From: Rhyzopertha dominica
Lineage: Eukaryota; Arthropoda; Insecta; Coleoptera; Bostrichidae
Direction of reading: 5' to 3'
DNA: 64,000 nt
Assembly (NCBI GenBank): GCA_025024175.1
Contig: QCXZ01000138.1
Location: 42,813,092 to 42,877,091 of the forward strand
A program made the translations under genes and the position numbers. This document shows, one piece after another, positions 33,321-44,432 of this stretch. The notes under the pieces are model-generated. The model was not told the DNA's origin, did no database searches, and saw nothing but the letters and a program-made list of their open reading frames with translations. Every line of letters starts with the position of its first letter. Position 1 is the first letter of the stretch.

Positions 33321-34496
33321 CAATAAATTACTTTTTTACTGTATCTTTTAGTGTATGTTCTTATTTTACATTTTCTTATTGTTAACAGTTAACCGTTTTT
33401 AGTGACCGATACTTACCTGGTTTAAATTTGCATTTTATAAAACTGACCTATTTTTTTCAACCCACATTAAGCAAATACACCCCTTAATATGCAAACAATC
33501 TAGCATTTCATTTATTGCAAATTTCGCGCCGCTCTTAATTTAGTACGAATGGCTGACTTGGGTGGCGCTGGCTGTTGTTGCCAGTTGTCAACATATATGA
33601 TAACTCGTCTTCTGACACCAACGCTGAACGCTTATTTGTCTATGGTGTATGGTGTCAATGTCAACTTTGAGGTTAAACTTGATATAATTTGGTTTTACCT
33701 ACTTGGTAAAGCTGTTAACAATGAAGGCTTTAGCACCCTTCGGACTAATTGATGACGTAGCTTTGATATTCTGTGAATAGCGGTATAGTTTGTCGGATAC
33801 TAAAGGGAAGGCGTTTTTATTATACTCCAATTCCGTTTTTAAAATCAAAGGCAATACCAAGCAAACACATGTACAGCATTTTCGTCAAAAGACTTTCGGA
33901 ACAAAACTCGTTACAAATCGTATGCAACTCCCGTATTCGTTTTAGAGGAATTTCATGCCAGAATTCCGACACATGTAAAAGGCATTCCCCTCGTGCCTCT
34001 TTTGCTTTACGAAAACATCAGCGGAGGGTGGATCTCCTCAAACTTTTACGGTTCATAAATAAACCACAAACAGAAGTTGAGAATAGGTTGGTCGTAAATC
34101 TGGGAGAAATATGGAAAATATAGAAAAAGGTATCCGTCAAATAGTCAGGGGGATGGGTGAACGGAAACCTGAAGTGCGGTGTGCGACAATTCTCAGGAAA
34201 ATGAAGCTCTCTGTGGATTATAGAGGCAGTTATTGGGAGAAATCGAGGAAAGTTTTTAACCTTAGTGCGATAGGAAATCCTGGATGCACGCCTTTGGGAT
34301 TTGATATTGGCACTTAACCTGTTTTGCTTGCATGAAAATTAAGTTAGGGAAATAAAAGTCTTCTTTCTGCTTTAGCACTTATAAGACCAGATAGATATTA
34401 TGGACGGAACCGTTTTTTGTTAAAATTCACCAAAACAATGCGATAGAATATTATTGATTGAGTATACAGGCCAAAATATAGCAAAAATTATTCGTG
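33321..34496. other. Non-coding stretch with two open + frames of unknown meaning
   Basis: Frames at 33773-34123 (116 codons) and 34111-34317 (68 codons) overlap slightly and are a little GC-richer than their surroundings. They contain no domain, splice signals or start context that would support a gene. Confidence 0.3.
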
Positions 34497-34565
34497 CAGC
34501 TTTAACCTGGAATCAAACCCACGCCCTCAGGATAAACGTCCCGAAACCAACTGTGGTGTAGTTCA
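34497..34565 (-). pseudogene. tRNA-derived SINE head or tRNA relic
   Basis: The minus strand has a near-consensus pol III B-box (GGTTTGATTCC, 34519-34509) and, about 30 bases upstream, an A-box-like CCACAGTTGG (34556-34547), with spacing and arm sequences (CCTGAGGGCGTGGGTTTGATTCC-type) as in tRNA-derived SINEs. No tail or target duplication identified. Confidence 0.5.
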
Positions 34566-36016
34566 AACATTAGTATAATAGCAAAAGCATTCAAATTTAA
34601 CCAAAGCCCAAACAATGTCTAATAATCCAAAGCTTCTTTTTTAATGCAAATCATCTTTGTATCATCCTCATTGCTGCTGTTGATATAACTTAAATTTTAT
34701 ATTAAGAGATGTTTAAAATAATGATATTTAAAGTTTAATGTTCTGTGTGTTATGATCTATATAAAAGTAAGAAAAATTGTCGGTGGGCGTTGACACCCCC
34801 CTCAAAGTTGAAGAAAAGAATGAATCCCATCAAATGTCTCGAAATATTGTCTTTCCACCGCAATAGTTCTAAGATCTCATGTAAAACCAATCCATTTATT
34901 ATAGTTAGTATGTATGAAAGCACCTATTCAGTAACTTTGTCATAAATTATTTCCTCATTAGTTATATACAAAAATTTATAGTGACCGATCGTCTAATAAT
35001 AATAATAATATGTAATATTTTTTTAAACATATCTAGATATGCTTTTAATTCTTTTGATATGCAGAATTATGTAAAAAAATATGTCAGCTTAGCTGGAACA
35101 CTGTAGTTAATATTTCAGTAGGTCATTATCAAAGATACAAATAGTAGGACTCACTCAACAAGTCACGTTTTATAGTGTTATCTTTAAATTAATTACGTTA
35201 ACTCTTTTTCTGGAATAGGCTACATGCCGGGGTTACAAATTCTTATTAGTTAGTATTTATCTAACAGCTAGTATATGTTCAAGACCTAATCGAATATTTT
35301 TTTCCAATTTGATCGATTGCATTTGATGTAATTGCAAATATAAATATGAATAAATATGAATAAATATGAATGGGTAATACGCGATGTGACGTCCCCATAC
35401 GCTATTGCCATCTCTCTCCTACTACTACTACTATTATTACAGTAAGTAATAGATCTACTACTTTTCAATGTGATCTATTACCTCATTAATCTTCAGCAAA
35501 AATGTATTACCTACATCTTCAAAGGTACAAGAATAAACTCCACAAGTCTAGTTCATTCCTATACCTCTAATAGTACGTGTATGAACGTATTCAATCGTAA
35601 CAGGTAGAACCTTCTATTAGAATGTACATTGAGTAAATGAATTCGTACGTGTGGTCTTCTACAGTTTGACAGCATATTACACTGATCCTGATATCAGTTA
35701 GGAACTTAAACTAGATTTGTTATCGTTTTGTTTTTGTTCTTACTAACGGTAGTTACATCTAGTAAAACACAAAACGGTATACCGAAACCATACGAAACAC
35801 AAACGGATGCACATACAAGTTTAGCGATTAGCGCTATAACAGTTTAGATACGAAATATTTGAAGACAATAATAATATAATAAAACCATTTAAAATTAGTC
35901 ATCTATCCTATTATTTCAAGTTAAATGAATTTCTTGTAATATTTAAGTTTATTTTTAATTTGATTCACATCGTTTTGTACAAAAATTTGTTTTACTGCGT
36001 ATATATGTTCCGAAGA
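34566..36016. other. AT-rich stretch with small simple repeats
   Basis: Contains (TAA)n at about 34995-35011 and three tandem AAATATGAAT units at 35337-35371. No gene seen. Confidence 0.45.
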
Positions 36017-36028
36017 GCAGTTTCCTTA

Positions 36029-36226
36029 ATAATAATAAAACACTTGTTTACTCCTACTTCCAAACTTTTATTTTTGGCAAAGCCAAATGCCAGCATTTCA
36101 ACCGCCAAGCGGCCTTCTTCGGTGGCTTAACAAGTATAACTAAATTAAAACAGTAAAGACATTTAAACATATTGTAAACATAGATAGGTATAGAGTAGTG
36201 TGGTGTGGGAAAAGAATTTGTTTATA
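36029..36226 (-). repeat. PLE pseudo-LTR, 3' copy
   Basis: The non-coding terminal repeat downstream of the ORF stop. It is repeated at 38673-38869 (same orientation) and 40490-40660 (inverted). It contains the hammerhead-like motif and, at its sense 3' end, an (ATT)n-type run next to the target duplication. Confidence 0.9.
36080..36128 (-). ncRNA. Hammerhead ribozyme-like motif in PLE pseudo-LTR (copy 1)
   Basis: Minus strand: stem I strand AAGCCA (36128-36123), core CCGAAGA, one extra A, stem II GGCCGC/GCGGTT with loop TTG, GAAA, a minimal stem III of ATGC/GCAT closed by TG, site base U, then TGGCTT (36085-36080) pairing fully with AAGCCA. Compared with the consensus core CUGANGA, only position 4 differs (C for U). 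The predicted cleavage is between 36086 and 36085. PLEs are known to carry hammerheads with such short stem III helices. The core change and U at the cleavage position may lower activity. Confidence 0.7.
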
Positions 36227-38686
36227 TTATATTTTCGACTTGACTATTGCGATAAGTGGGTTATTTAAGGGCGTGAGATCCGTATTTAGCAGATGGCTTG
36301 AGTTGCGTTTCATGTAAACAGCCTCTAAGGGGTTCAAGTTGACGCGTGTTGACGGTTTTATGTTCTTGACGTTGGCAATATTAAATTTGTGACCTGTTTC
36401 AATATTATGTAAAGCTAATGCAGATTTTTCTCCATTTCTATTGTTTACGTGGTACATATGTTCTTTGAATCTAATATTTGCATTACGTTTTGTTTGGCCA
36501 ATGTACTTTTTTGGGCAGTTACAGCATTTAATTTCATAAATTCCAGATTTGTTTAACATATCTTCTTTATCCAGGGTGTTACCTAATAAGTTCTTTAATG
36601 TGCAGTTGTTTCCAAAAGCAAGATTTATATTAAATTTAGAAAATAAATTTTGAAATTTATGCTCTATTGAAGGATGGTATGTAAATTTTCTATGGAATAT
36701 GATTTCTTTTTCGGGACTAAGGTGCGTGCAAGATTGTAAATTTAATTTATATTTGTGTTTGTTCAATAACTTACTGATCATTTCTTTTTTGAATCCATTT
36801 AAATTTGCTAAATTATATATGTATGATAATTCGTTTTTATAATTTTCTGTGGATAATGGCACATTTAACAATCTATGTATTAAGCTATTAAAGGCGGACA
36901 TTTTGTATTTGAAAGGTGTACAAGAACTGTTTTTTATGTAATTATCTGTATGTGTCGATTTTCTGTAAATATTGAACGTGATTGTTTCATCCTTTCTTGA
37001 TATTAATAAATCCAGAAATGGCAATTGAGAATCCTTTTCTAGTTCAAAAGTGAAATTTATCGACTGATATAATGAATTTAATTTTTGTGTAAAGTTATTA
37101 ATATCAAAGTTATTATCTATTATAGCAAAAACATCGTCTACATATCTATACCACAGTATCGGAAATTCATTTGTATTCTTTACATTATTTTCCAGGTAGC
37201 TTAAGAAAAGGTTAGCTAAGAAAGGTGAAAGAGGGTTGCCCATTGCCAATCCAAATTTTTGTTTGTAAAATCTTTTATTAAAAATAAATGTGTTTTGTTC
37301 AATGCACACTTTTGTTAACTTTAAGTATTCGTCAATGACCGCTCTATCAAGTTTATTTTTTTCAAGAAAATCTTCCAAAAATTCTAAAGCTTGAGGTACT
37401 GGTACGCTATTGAACAATGATTCGACATCAAAAGATATTAGTCTGTGATTGTGTTTAATTTCAAAATTTTTTAGTTTATTTATTAAATCTAGAGAATTTT
37501 TTATTGAACAGTCGTTATTTAGTGTTAATTTATTGAATTCGTTAACCAACCACTTTGCTAATAGGTAATTTGGAGCGTTTACGTTTGACACTATGAGGCG
37601 ATATTTATTTCCTGGTTTATGAATTTTCGGTAGAGCATAACTTTTTGATATCAACGGATTTTTTAGCTTTAACTTATATTTAAGATTACTATTAATTAAC
37701 AAACTGCAACTGTCCAAAGTATCATTCACCTCTTTTATAATTTTTTTTAACGGGTTTTTGCTTATTATATCATAGGGACCGGTTTCTAACATAGAAGTAA
37801 CGTTATTAAAATAATCATCTTTTTCTATAATGACTATGGAATTTCCCTTATCAGCTTTTACATAAAAACAACTCTTACCTTTTAAGCTTTTTAAAACCTT
37901 TGTCTGTGATGAAACTGTGCATTGTCTCTGATGTTTTCCATGTATTTCTTTCTCTAAAATTTTTTTGCTTCTCCTTCTCACTTCCGATTTGTTTTCTTCA
38001 CTAAAATTTACAATCACGTTTTCTATATCACTAATTATGTCTTCTAAAGGAAAATATTTTGGTTTTATTGCATGTTTTAAGCCGTGTTTTAACAAATCAA
38101 GTTCAGTATTGGAAAATGAAATATTAGTTTTATTATGTACTGTTATTGTAGTGTCCAATTTTCTCTCGTTCTGCGCCACTTGGTGTGATGACGAAGAAAT
38201 GTCCAATTTATTCTCATTCTGGGAAACTCGGTTTGATGATGATGAACCTTGTAGCACTTGCAATTTTAATTTTAAATTCCGATATTTCTTTTTCACTTTT
38301 TCACTGATCACTGTGTGCACTTTTTGTTCGAAAAAATTCCATTCAATGGGAGAATAGAACGCTGCTAATTTTAGATGCCTTGAATACACTTCCAACTGTA
38401 GTTCTTGCCTTTTTCGGTGTAGATCTGCTATTTCCATTTTCAACCAATATGTCTTAGCCTTGTCTGTGACCTTTCTTAAATCCTTATGGTATTTATTGGT
38501 TTGCACTTTCATGAACTTTGGATATACGCCACTGCTTTTACACTGGTTAAGGAACCATAAATCAGCCGTTGTTAGAGAAATTTTGGTTTTGAGTTTAAAA
38601 TACTTGTTTAACTCCATCGACCAGGACGTCATAATTAATAATGAATAGTGGAGTTTTTTGGAAGTTATTAAATAATAATAAAACAC
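36227..38686 (-). CDS. Penelope-like element polyprotein: reverse transcriptase + GIY-YIG endonuclease
   Basis: A single open frame of 819 codons. The first Met lies in the upstream pseudo-LTR, so the likelier start is Met19 (MTSWSMELNKYF, 38632), just 3' of the leader. Residues 1-260 are Lys/Ser-rich. RT blocks follow: KADKGNSIVIIEKDDYF (about 275-291), YALPKIHKPGNKYRLIVSN, motif A LISFDVESLFNSVP, motif B KFGLAMGNPLSPFLANLFLS, motif C RYVDD (catalytic Asp pair 517-518), then SQLPFLDLLISRKDET and FNIYRKSTHTDNYI. The C-terminal GIY-YIG nuclease has GIYEIKCCNCPKKYIGQTKR (GIY 715-717, YIG 728-730) with the Cys cluster and Arg typical of canonical PLEs, then the LNPLEAVYMKR tail. All catalytic residues are present, so the copy may be active. 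The protein would nick target DNA and prime reverse transcription. Confidence 0.95.
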   Translation of the reverse strand: MFYYYLITSKKLHYSLLIMTSWSMELNKYFKLKTKISLTTADLWFLNQCKSSGVYPKFMKVQTNKYHKDLRKVTDKAKTYWLKMEIADLHRKRQELQLEVYSRHLKLAAFYSPIEWNFFEQKVHTVISEKVKKKYRNLKLKLQVLQGSSSSNRVSQNENKLDISSSSHQVAQNERKLDTTITVHNKTNISFSNTELDLLKHGLKHAIKPKYFPLEDIISDIENVIVNFSEENKSEVRRRSKKILEKEIHGKHQRQCTVSSQTKVLKSLKGKSCFYVKADKGNSIVIIEKDDYFNNVTSMLETGPYDIISKNPLKKIIKEVNDTLDSCSLLINSNLKYKLKLKNPLISKSYALPKIHKPGNKYRLIVSNVNAPNYLLAKWLVNEFNKLTLNNDCSIKNSLDLINKLKNFEIKHNHRLISFDVESLFNSVPVPQALEFLEDFLEKNKLDRAVIDEYLKLTKVCIEQNTFIFNKRFYKQKFGLAMGNPLSPFLANLFLSYLENNVKNTNEFPILWYRYVDDVFAIIDNNFDINNFTQKLNSLYQSINFTFELEKDSQLPFLDLLISRKDETITFNIYRKSTHTDNYIKNSSCTPFKYKMSAFNSLIHRLLNVPLSTENYKNELSYIYNLANLNGFKKEMISKLLNKHKYKLNLQSCTHLSPEKEIIFHRKFTYHPSIEHKFQNLFSKFNINLAFGNNCTLKNLLGNTLDKEDMLNKSGIYEIKCCNCPKKYIGQTKRNANIRFKEHMYHVNNRNGEKSALALHNIETGHKFNIANVKNIKPSTRVNLNPLEAVYMKRNSSHLLNTDLTPLNNPLIAIVKSKI

Positions 38687-38869
38687 TTGTTTACTCCTAC
38701 TTCCAAACTTTTATTTTTGGCAAAGCCAAATGCCAGCATTTCAACCGCCAAGCGGCCTTCTTCGGTGGCTTAACAAGTATAACTAAATTAAAACAGTAAA
38801 GACATTTAAACATATTGTAAACATAGATAGGTATAGAGTAGTGTGGTGTGGGAAAAGAATTTGTTTATA
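38673..38869 (-). repeat. PLE pseudo-LTR, internal tandem copy
   Basis: Identical by eye to 36029-36226 at an offset of 2643 bp. It serves as the 3' terminal repeat of the truncated upstream copy and the 5' terminal repeat of the complete copy. Confidence 0.9.
38723..38771 (-). ncRNA. Hammerhead ribozyme-like motif in PLE pseudo-LTR (copy 2)
   Basis: Same sequence and fold as the motif at 36080-36128. Cleavage at both would release a unit-length 2643-nt RNA spanning the complete copy. Confidence 0.7.
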
Positions 38870-40489
38870 TTATATTTTCGACTTGACTATTGCGATAAGT
38901 GGGTTATTTAAGGGCGTGAGATCCGTATTTAGCAGATGGCTTGAGTTGCGTTTCATGTAAACAGCCTCTAAGGGGTTCAAGTTGACGCGTGTTGACGGTT
39001 TTATGTTCTTGACGTTGGCAATATTAAATTTGTGACCTGTTTCAATATTATGTAAAGCTAATGCAGATTTTTCTCCATTTCTATTGTTTACGTGGTACAT
39101 ATGTTCTTTGAATCTAATATTTGCATTACGTTTTGTTTGGCCAATGTACTTTTTTGGGCAGTTACAGCATTTAATTTCATAAATTCCAGATTTGTTTAAC
39201 ATATCTTCTTTATCCAGGGTGTTACCTAATAAGTTCTTTAATGTGCAGTTGTTTCCAAAAGCAAGATTTATATTAAATTTAGAAAATAAATTTTGAAATT
39301 TATGCTCTATTGAAGGATGGTATGTAAATTTTCTATGGAATATGATTTCTTTTTCGGGACTAAGGTGCGTGCAAGATTGTAAATTTAATTTATATTTGTG
39401 TTTGTTCAATAACTTACTGATCATTTCTTTTTTGAATCCATTTAAATTTGCTAAATTATATATGTATGATAATTCGTTTTTATAATTTTCTGTGGATAAT
39501 GGCACATTTAACAATCTATGTATTAAGCTATTAAAGGCGGACATTTTGTATTTGAAAGGTGTACAAGAACTGTTTTTTATGTAATTATCTGTATGTGTCG
39601 ATTTTCTGTAAATATTGAACGTGATTGTTTCATCCTTTCTTGATATTAATAAATCCAGAAATGGCAATTGAGAATCCTTTTCTAGTTCAAAAGTGAAATT
39701 TATCGACTGATATAATGAATTTAATTTTTGTGTAAAGTTATTAATATCAAAGTTATTATCTATTATAGCAAAAACATCGTCTACATATCTATACCACAGT
39801 ATCGGAAATTCATTTGTATTCTTTACATTATTTTCCAGGTAGCTTAAGAAAAGGTTAGCTAAGAAAGGTGAAAGAGGGTTGCCCATTGCCAATCCAAATT
39901 TTTGTTTGTAAAATCTTTTATTAAAAATAAATGTGTTTTGTTCAATGCACACTTTTGTTAACTTTAAGTATTCGTCAATGACCGCTCTATCAAGTTTATT
40001 TTTTTCAAGAAAATCTTCCAAAAATTCTAAAGCTTGAGGTACTGGTACGCTATTGAACAATGATTCGACATCAAAAGATATTAGTCTGTGATTGTGTTTA
40101 ATTTCAAAATTTTTTAGTTTATTTATTAAATCTAGAGAATTTTTTATTGAACAGTCGTTATTTAGTGTTAATTTATTGAATTCGTTAACCAACCACTTTG
40201 CTAATAGGTAATTTGGAGCGTTTACGTTTGACACTATGAGGCGATATTTATTTCCTGGTTTATGAATTTTCGGTAGAGCATAACTTTTTGATATCAACGG
40301 ATTTTTTAGCTTTAACTTATATTTAAGATTACTATTAATTAACAAACTGCAACTGTCCAAAGTATCATTCACCTCTTTTATAATTTTTTTTAACGGGTTT
40401 TTGCTTATTATATCATAGGGACCGGTTTCTAACATAGAAGTAACGTTATTAAAATAATCATCTTTTTCTATAATGACTACACACCACAC
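38870..40489 (-). pseudogene. 5'-truncated tandem copy of the PLE polyprotein
   Basis: From VVIIEKDDYFNN onward the protein is identical to residues 283-819 of the complete copy, including RYVDD and the GIY-YIG domain. It lacks the N-terminal region and the first RT block. The frame's nominal first residues (Met-Trp-Cys) come from the junction with the inverted pseudo-LTR, so there is no natural start. Truncation inside the ORF fits incomplete reverse transcription of the second unit during insertion. Confidence 0.92.
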
Positions 40490-40694
40490 TACTCTATACC
40501 TATCTATGTTTACAATATGTTTAAATGTCTTTACTGTTTTAATTTAGTTATACTTGTTAAGCCACCGAAGAAGGCCGCTTGGCGGTTGAAATGCTGGCAT
40601 TTGGCTTTGCCAAAAATAAAAGTTTGGAAGTAGGAGTAAACAAGTGTTTTATTATTATTTAATAACTTCCAAAAAACTCCACTATTCATTATTA
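40490..40694 (+). repeat. Inverted PLE pseudo-LTR plus leader fragment
   Basis: The reverse complement of the pseudo-LTR followed by the leader up to CTATTCATTATTA, directly against the right target duplication. The junction with the truncated copy at about 40480-40490 shows one or two shared bases only. Confidence 0.9.
40559..40607 (+). ncRNA. Hammerhead ribozyme-like motif in inverted pseudo-LTR (copy 3)
   Basis: Same fold as the two minus-strand copies but on +: AAGCCA at 40559, GAAA at about 40588, TGGCTT at 40602-40607. Confidence 0.7.
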
Positions 40695-40706
40695 GCAGTT
40701 TCCTTA

Positions 40707-41535
40707 CTTATGTCATAAATAGTAAAGAAACCTGAATTGCAAGTTTCAATTTAATCTGTTGCATTTCCTGCAGGATCATATTTTTCCAGATCCCGTTAAC
40801 GTGGTTCTGGCACATTTTCCAATATAAAAATGATTCAGGGTATATTGAGGCAATAAAACAGCAGCTCCTGATCTATCTATGATGAGGATGCACTTTAGTG
40901 ACGGGGGATTCAATAAAGCGGGGCGAAAATTTATTTTACAACTTCAAGGAGAAGTAGCCCTATCCCACAGCTGGTGTCGGATGAGAAAAACGAAACATTT
41001 TTTCCAACGAGAATTGTGGAATGCTTTTTATGATTACAGTTTTTTGTCTGTAAAAATATCAGTTCTTAGTTGTTCTTATTATAGTTATTTATTCTTTCAC
41101 AACCTGTCCCAGTGAGTTTGTTTGGAAATATGTCATAGAATAATCTTTTTAGCAAGACATTTGAGTTCATGCAGTATTTTATTGATTTTTCTTGGTTTTT
41201 TTTTCTTTCTGATTCAATACTTAATGGACAAAGCTGTTGGCTAAGAGCATATCAAGTCTAATACTTTATAATACTACTTTTGTTCACTTTTACTAGTTCT
41301 CTTTCCTCACATGTCGTAAGTTTTTGGAGCAAACTGTAAATTTGTCAGCGATGTAGAATACTTTTATTATTTTCAGCTTGTAGTCAAAACGGTTTGACTG
41401 ACAAGTTTTGTTAATTCCAATACACTAATCTTAAGATATGCCTGCCTAATTTAAGCACACAGTTCTTTAAGAATTCTTAGCGTTCTCTTGATAGGCTGTC
41501 CAAAAATCAAAAGCTAAATGTGTGATGCCGTAGTC
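40707..41535. other. AT-rich stretch, nothing recognised
   Basis: A 78-codon + frame at 40879-41115 has no motif. No other signal. Confidence 0.4.
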
Positions 41536-41580
41536 GCATGGGCGTACCCAGCTTTTGGCATAAGGGGGGCAAAGCAGGAA
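41534..41580 (+). mobile_element. Possible terminus of a DNA transposon
   Basis: CATGGGCGTACCCAGC followed by AAGGGGGGCAAAGC resembles the ends of some insect hAT-type elements. I could not find the matching inverted end, so the element is either truncated or this is chance. Confidence 0.3.
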
Positions 41581-44385
41581 TATTTCCGTTAGTGAATAAC
41601 TCAACATAAATAAAATTGTGCCTTTATCGGATTGTACCTATATAATTAATGAAGTATTTATTCCATAAACAAACTTCGTTGATTTTCTGTGAAGACTCAA
41701 ATGTTTTATGTTTTTTATTGTCATACACTGTCTTGCTTTGGCCAATCGACACTAATTCGTGTGAAACGCACATAAGGAATATGATGAACACGGTTACATT
41801 GGGGATGTATTTCGTCAAAGTTCGTCGTTTATTAAGCATGTGGAGCTGGTAAACATTTCGGGAAAAACTAACAAATCTTGGAAAGTCAGTAGATGATGCT
41901 AAAATCGAATTCTAAACATTTTTTAATAACAATTTCTGATATATGTATCGCAAAGCAAGATATTCGAAATTTGATATTCCTGTCAAATTTTCCAGTTGTG
42001 ATTCAAAAGTTCACGAAAATGCAGGACTGTCCTCATCTTAAGTGCATCTGTTTCCAAATCTCTAATAAAAGATTGATCTCCGTCTGCATGTTCCTGTAGT
42101 TCTTCACCACTTGACACTCTAGTGTAAACTTTTGTGTGGTACCTATTAAACCGTAATAATCTCAGACACAAGTAAAATATATCTGGCTTATACGTACGCA
42201 GCTCGCATTTAGATTCTGAAGGTGTGGAGCGTTGTTCGCAATCTTGAAAGATTATCTGTTTTTGACGTTGCTGCTGGGAAGGGTGTTGCCTCGGCACCTA
42301 GCGGCGCTTATTCGAGGTGGTTGTATCGACAGGTTCAAAATTGAATCTTCCATTGTAAACGTTTAGTCATCTAAGTATACGAATTCTATATGTTAGACTT
42401 TATTTATCACACTATTTATGAATTAGATTGTGAGAATTGGATACCTTCTTTTATGTTTGTTCCTGATTAATGTTTAGTTATCATACAAGAAAGTTAAGAA
42501 TATGGTTTCAGTATTTATCATTTGTATGAAAATTAACATTTTATATAATAGATAATGTAGTCTTTTGAATTTGTACCTATTAGAATGGTAGGATTTGTAC
42601 GTAGAAATAATAAATTTCACCAAAAGTATGGATACCAGAATATAAAAAGTAAACTAATTTTAATTTGAGTTTCCACTACAATTCTTTGTATTTTTTCTTG
42701 TGGGTAAAAATACTATACGTATTCCTAATTATATTGATTCCTTTCAGAGAAGTTCGATAGAAACTTTATCTTACATTGAAGCGAAATAATAAAAATTTCG
42801 TACTTTATGCTGGATATCCTTGACTTTGACCATAATTTGCACGATATATGAAGTATAAGTAGAAATATAATAGAACTTCTGAGAATATAGTCACACAAAA
42901 TATGCAGTAAAGAATTTTTATACCGTAAATTTATGAATGGCAGCAATGCTATTATATTGTTATCATTCCATTCGACAACAACTTCGTTCTCCATGGTTAT
43001 TTCAGGAATTTGGGGTTTATTGCATTCAAATCCCAGTATTTCAATAAAAACATTCCGCATTTTGAAGAATCTCACAGGCACTCGTATGATGTGTGTACCA
43101 AATTTTCCAACCTGTAAGTATGGACAGTGGACGTATTTTTCTTCCGAAATTGAAACCTTATTAGTTTTTACATTGGCAGTATTGCATCAAGCATGGGAAA
43201 TAAAAAGGTGTGGAGACATCTATTCAGACAAGGCGCTTATCTTAAATATGACTTAAGTTTTTCTATTACGTAATTATAGTTCCCTCCTCTTTTCCTAGAT
43301 CGCTACACGTAAGAATACTTTTAAAGCTTTGCAACATAAACCACAACATGCTGATAAGCATTTATTTATATTAACTGAGGATAAAGAAGGGCTAATACAT
43401 TGACATAAGTACCTACATTGTTACAAAAAATATCTGCATGCTATTTTAACTAATAACTAAAATTAGCAAAAGTAACTGTTCTATGACTGCAGGTGAAAAG
43501 CATTCGATTGTCAAAGGTCTATTGTTTAACCGAGTAATTACATCTATATATTTTCACTCTTCCTAGTCTTAGCTGAAGAGGAGTTCTTTCTCGTACTATA
43601 AGCAGTAAATTTTGACATACTCGTATCTTTGTTATTGCTGGTTTATATAATCTTGAACGAATGAAAGATATAACATCGATACTGCATATTGCGCATGGGA
43701 AGTTAGTGGCATAGAAAAGCATTTTGGCATGAGATATAATTATTTTGTTTAAATGATACGTATGTACAAGATTTGTTTTTAAATGTCAACAGAAAAATGC
43801 ACTAGGTATATCGGTGAAGATTGTTTCAGTTTAAATGCTTTTATTTGTAAATTGTACAGGAAAACACAACTATTGCTTACTTGTCATCTGTCGATTGTTG
43901 AATTATTTGATATATTTTAATATGAGAAAACGCGTGGGAGTGTGTATGTTCAACATATTTTGTAGTTTTGTGGGATAACTTTAAGTTGCAAAAAGCTCAC
44001 ATTTCGGAGCTGTGGGATGACACGGTTTCGTATAACTTTTAGGTTACGTATCGTATTAGTGAGGTTATGGCTACAGTGAGCCTGTTAAATAATTGTACTA
44101 TGATGGACTGAAAGCCGCAATGCTAAAATTCACAAACTAAGTGGTAGTAACTTTTGCTGCACTACACAAAGCTTCCACAGTGCAAGGGTGTTGATTGTAG
44201 ATGTTACCACAAGCCTATTTTAGCAATAATTATTGTTATTTCTTACCTTTGAAAGAAAATTAGAACCATAAAATTGTGTACAATCTTCATAAAGCCATCA
44301 ATTTCGTGACTTACTTGATCTGCAACCTTCAGTACTATCGCGCTTATTAATGTTGTATGATCGCCGTGCTTATTGTAGCTTGGCA
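41581..44385. other. Mostly empty; one unexplained minus-strand frame at 41983-42297
   Basis: The 104-codon minus frame 42297-41983 has a GC content and charge pattern more protein-like than its surroundings (YTRVSSGEELQEHADGDQSF, then RDLETDALKMRTVLHFRELL). It shows no domain, splice site or element context I can name. A + frame at 42933-43256 and others look like noise. No other features. Confidence 0.35.
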
Positions 44386-44390
44386 GCTGT

Positions 44391-44432
44391 TATAAAAGGG
44401 CGGCACAAGGAATTCAGAAATCAGCGCCGCCC
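44391..44432 (+). promoter_or_regulatory. Candidate core promoter (TATA box plus Inr)
   Basis: TATAAAAGGG starts at 44391. An initiator-like TCAG (A at 44423) lies 32 bases downstream, the normal insect TATA-to-start spacing. The interval also forms an inverted repeat, GGGCGGC (44398-44404) with GCCGCCC (about 44426-44432). No credible coding exon follows closely, so the transcript would be non-coding or begin with a non-coding exon. Confidence 0.4.

Larger units (their letters stand above)
36017..40706 (-). mobile_element. Composite Penelope-like element insertion with 13-bp target duplication
   Basis: The insertion (36029-40694) is flanked by AGCAGTTTCCTTA at 36016-36028 and 40694-40706. 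Reading on minus, it holds three parts. (1) A complete-looking unit ends at 36029, with its ORF at 38686-36227 and a 3' pseudo-LTR. (2) A tandem upstream copy (40489-38673) with the same pseudo-LTR is truncated at its 5' end by about 280 codons. (3) An inverted terminal piece (40480-40694, + sense) carries the pseudo-LTR plus about 35 bp of leader and stops 3 bases before the position of the likely start ATG. The tandem offset is 2643 bp and the protein parts are identical, so the insertion is recent. Partial tandem plus inverted copies are the known PLE architecture. Confidence 0.93.

Noticed and set aside
37965..38357. 130-codon + frame opposite the PLE ORF
   Set aside because: Antisense shadow of the RT/GIY-YIG frame; Phe/Ser-rich translation of complementary AT codons.
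36029..40694. Reading the repeated PLE as a complete LTR retrotransposon
   Set aside because: No gag, protease, integrase or tRNA primer site. RT motifs, GIY-YIG domain and mixed direct/inverted terminal copies are those of Penelope-like elements.
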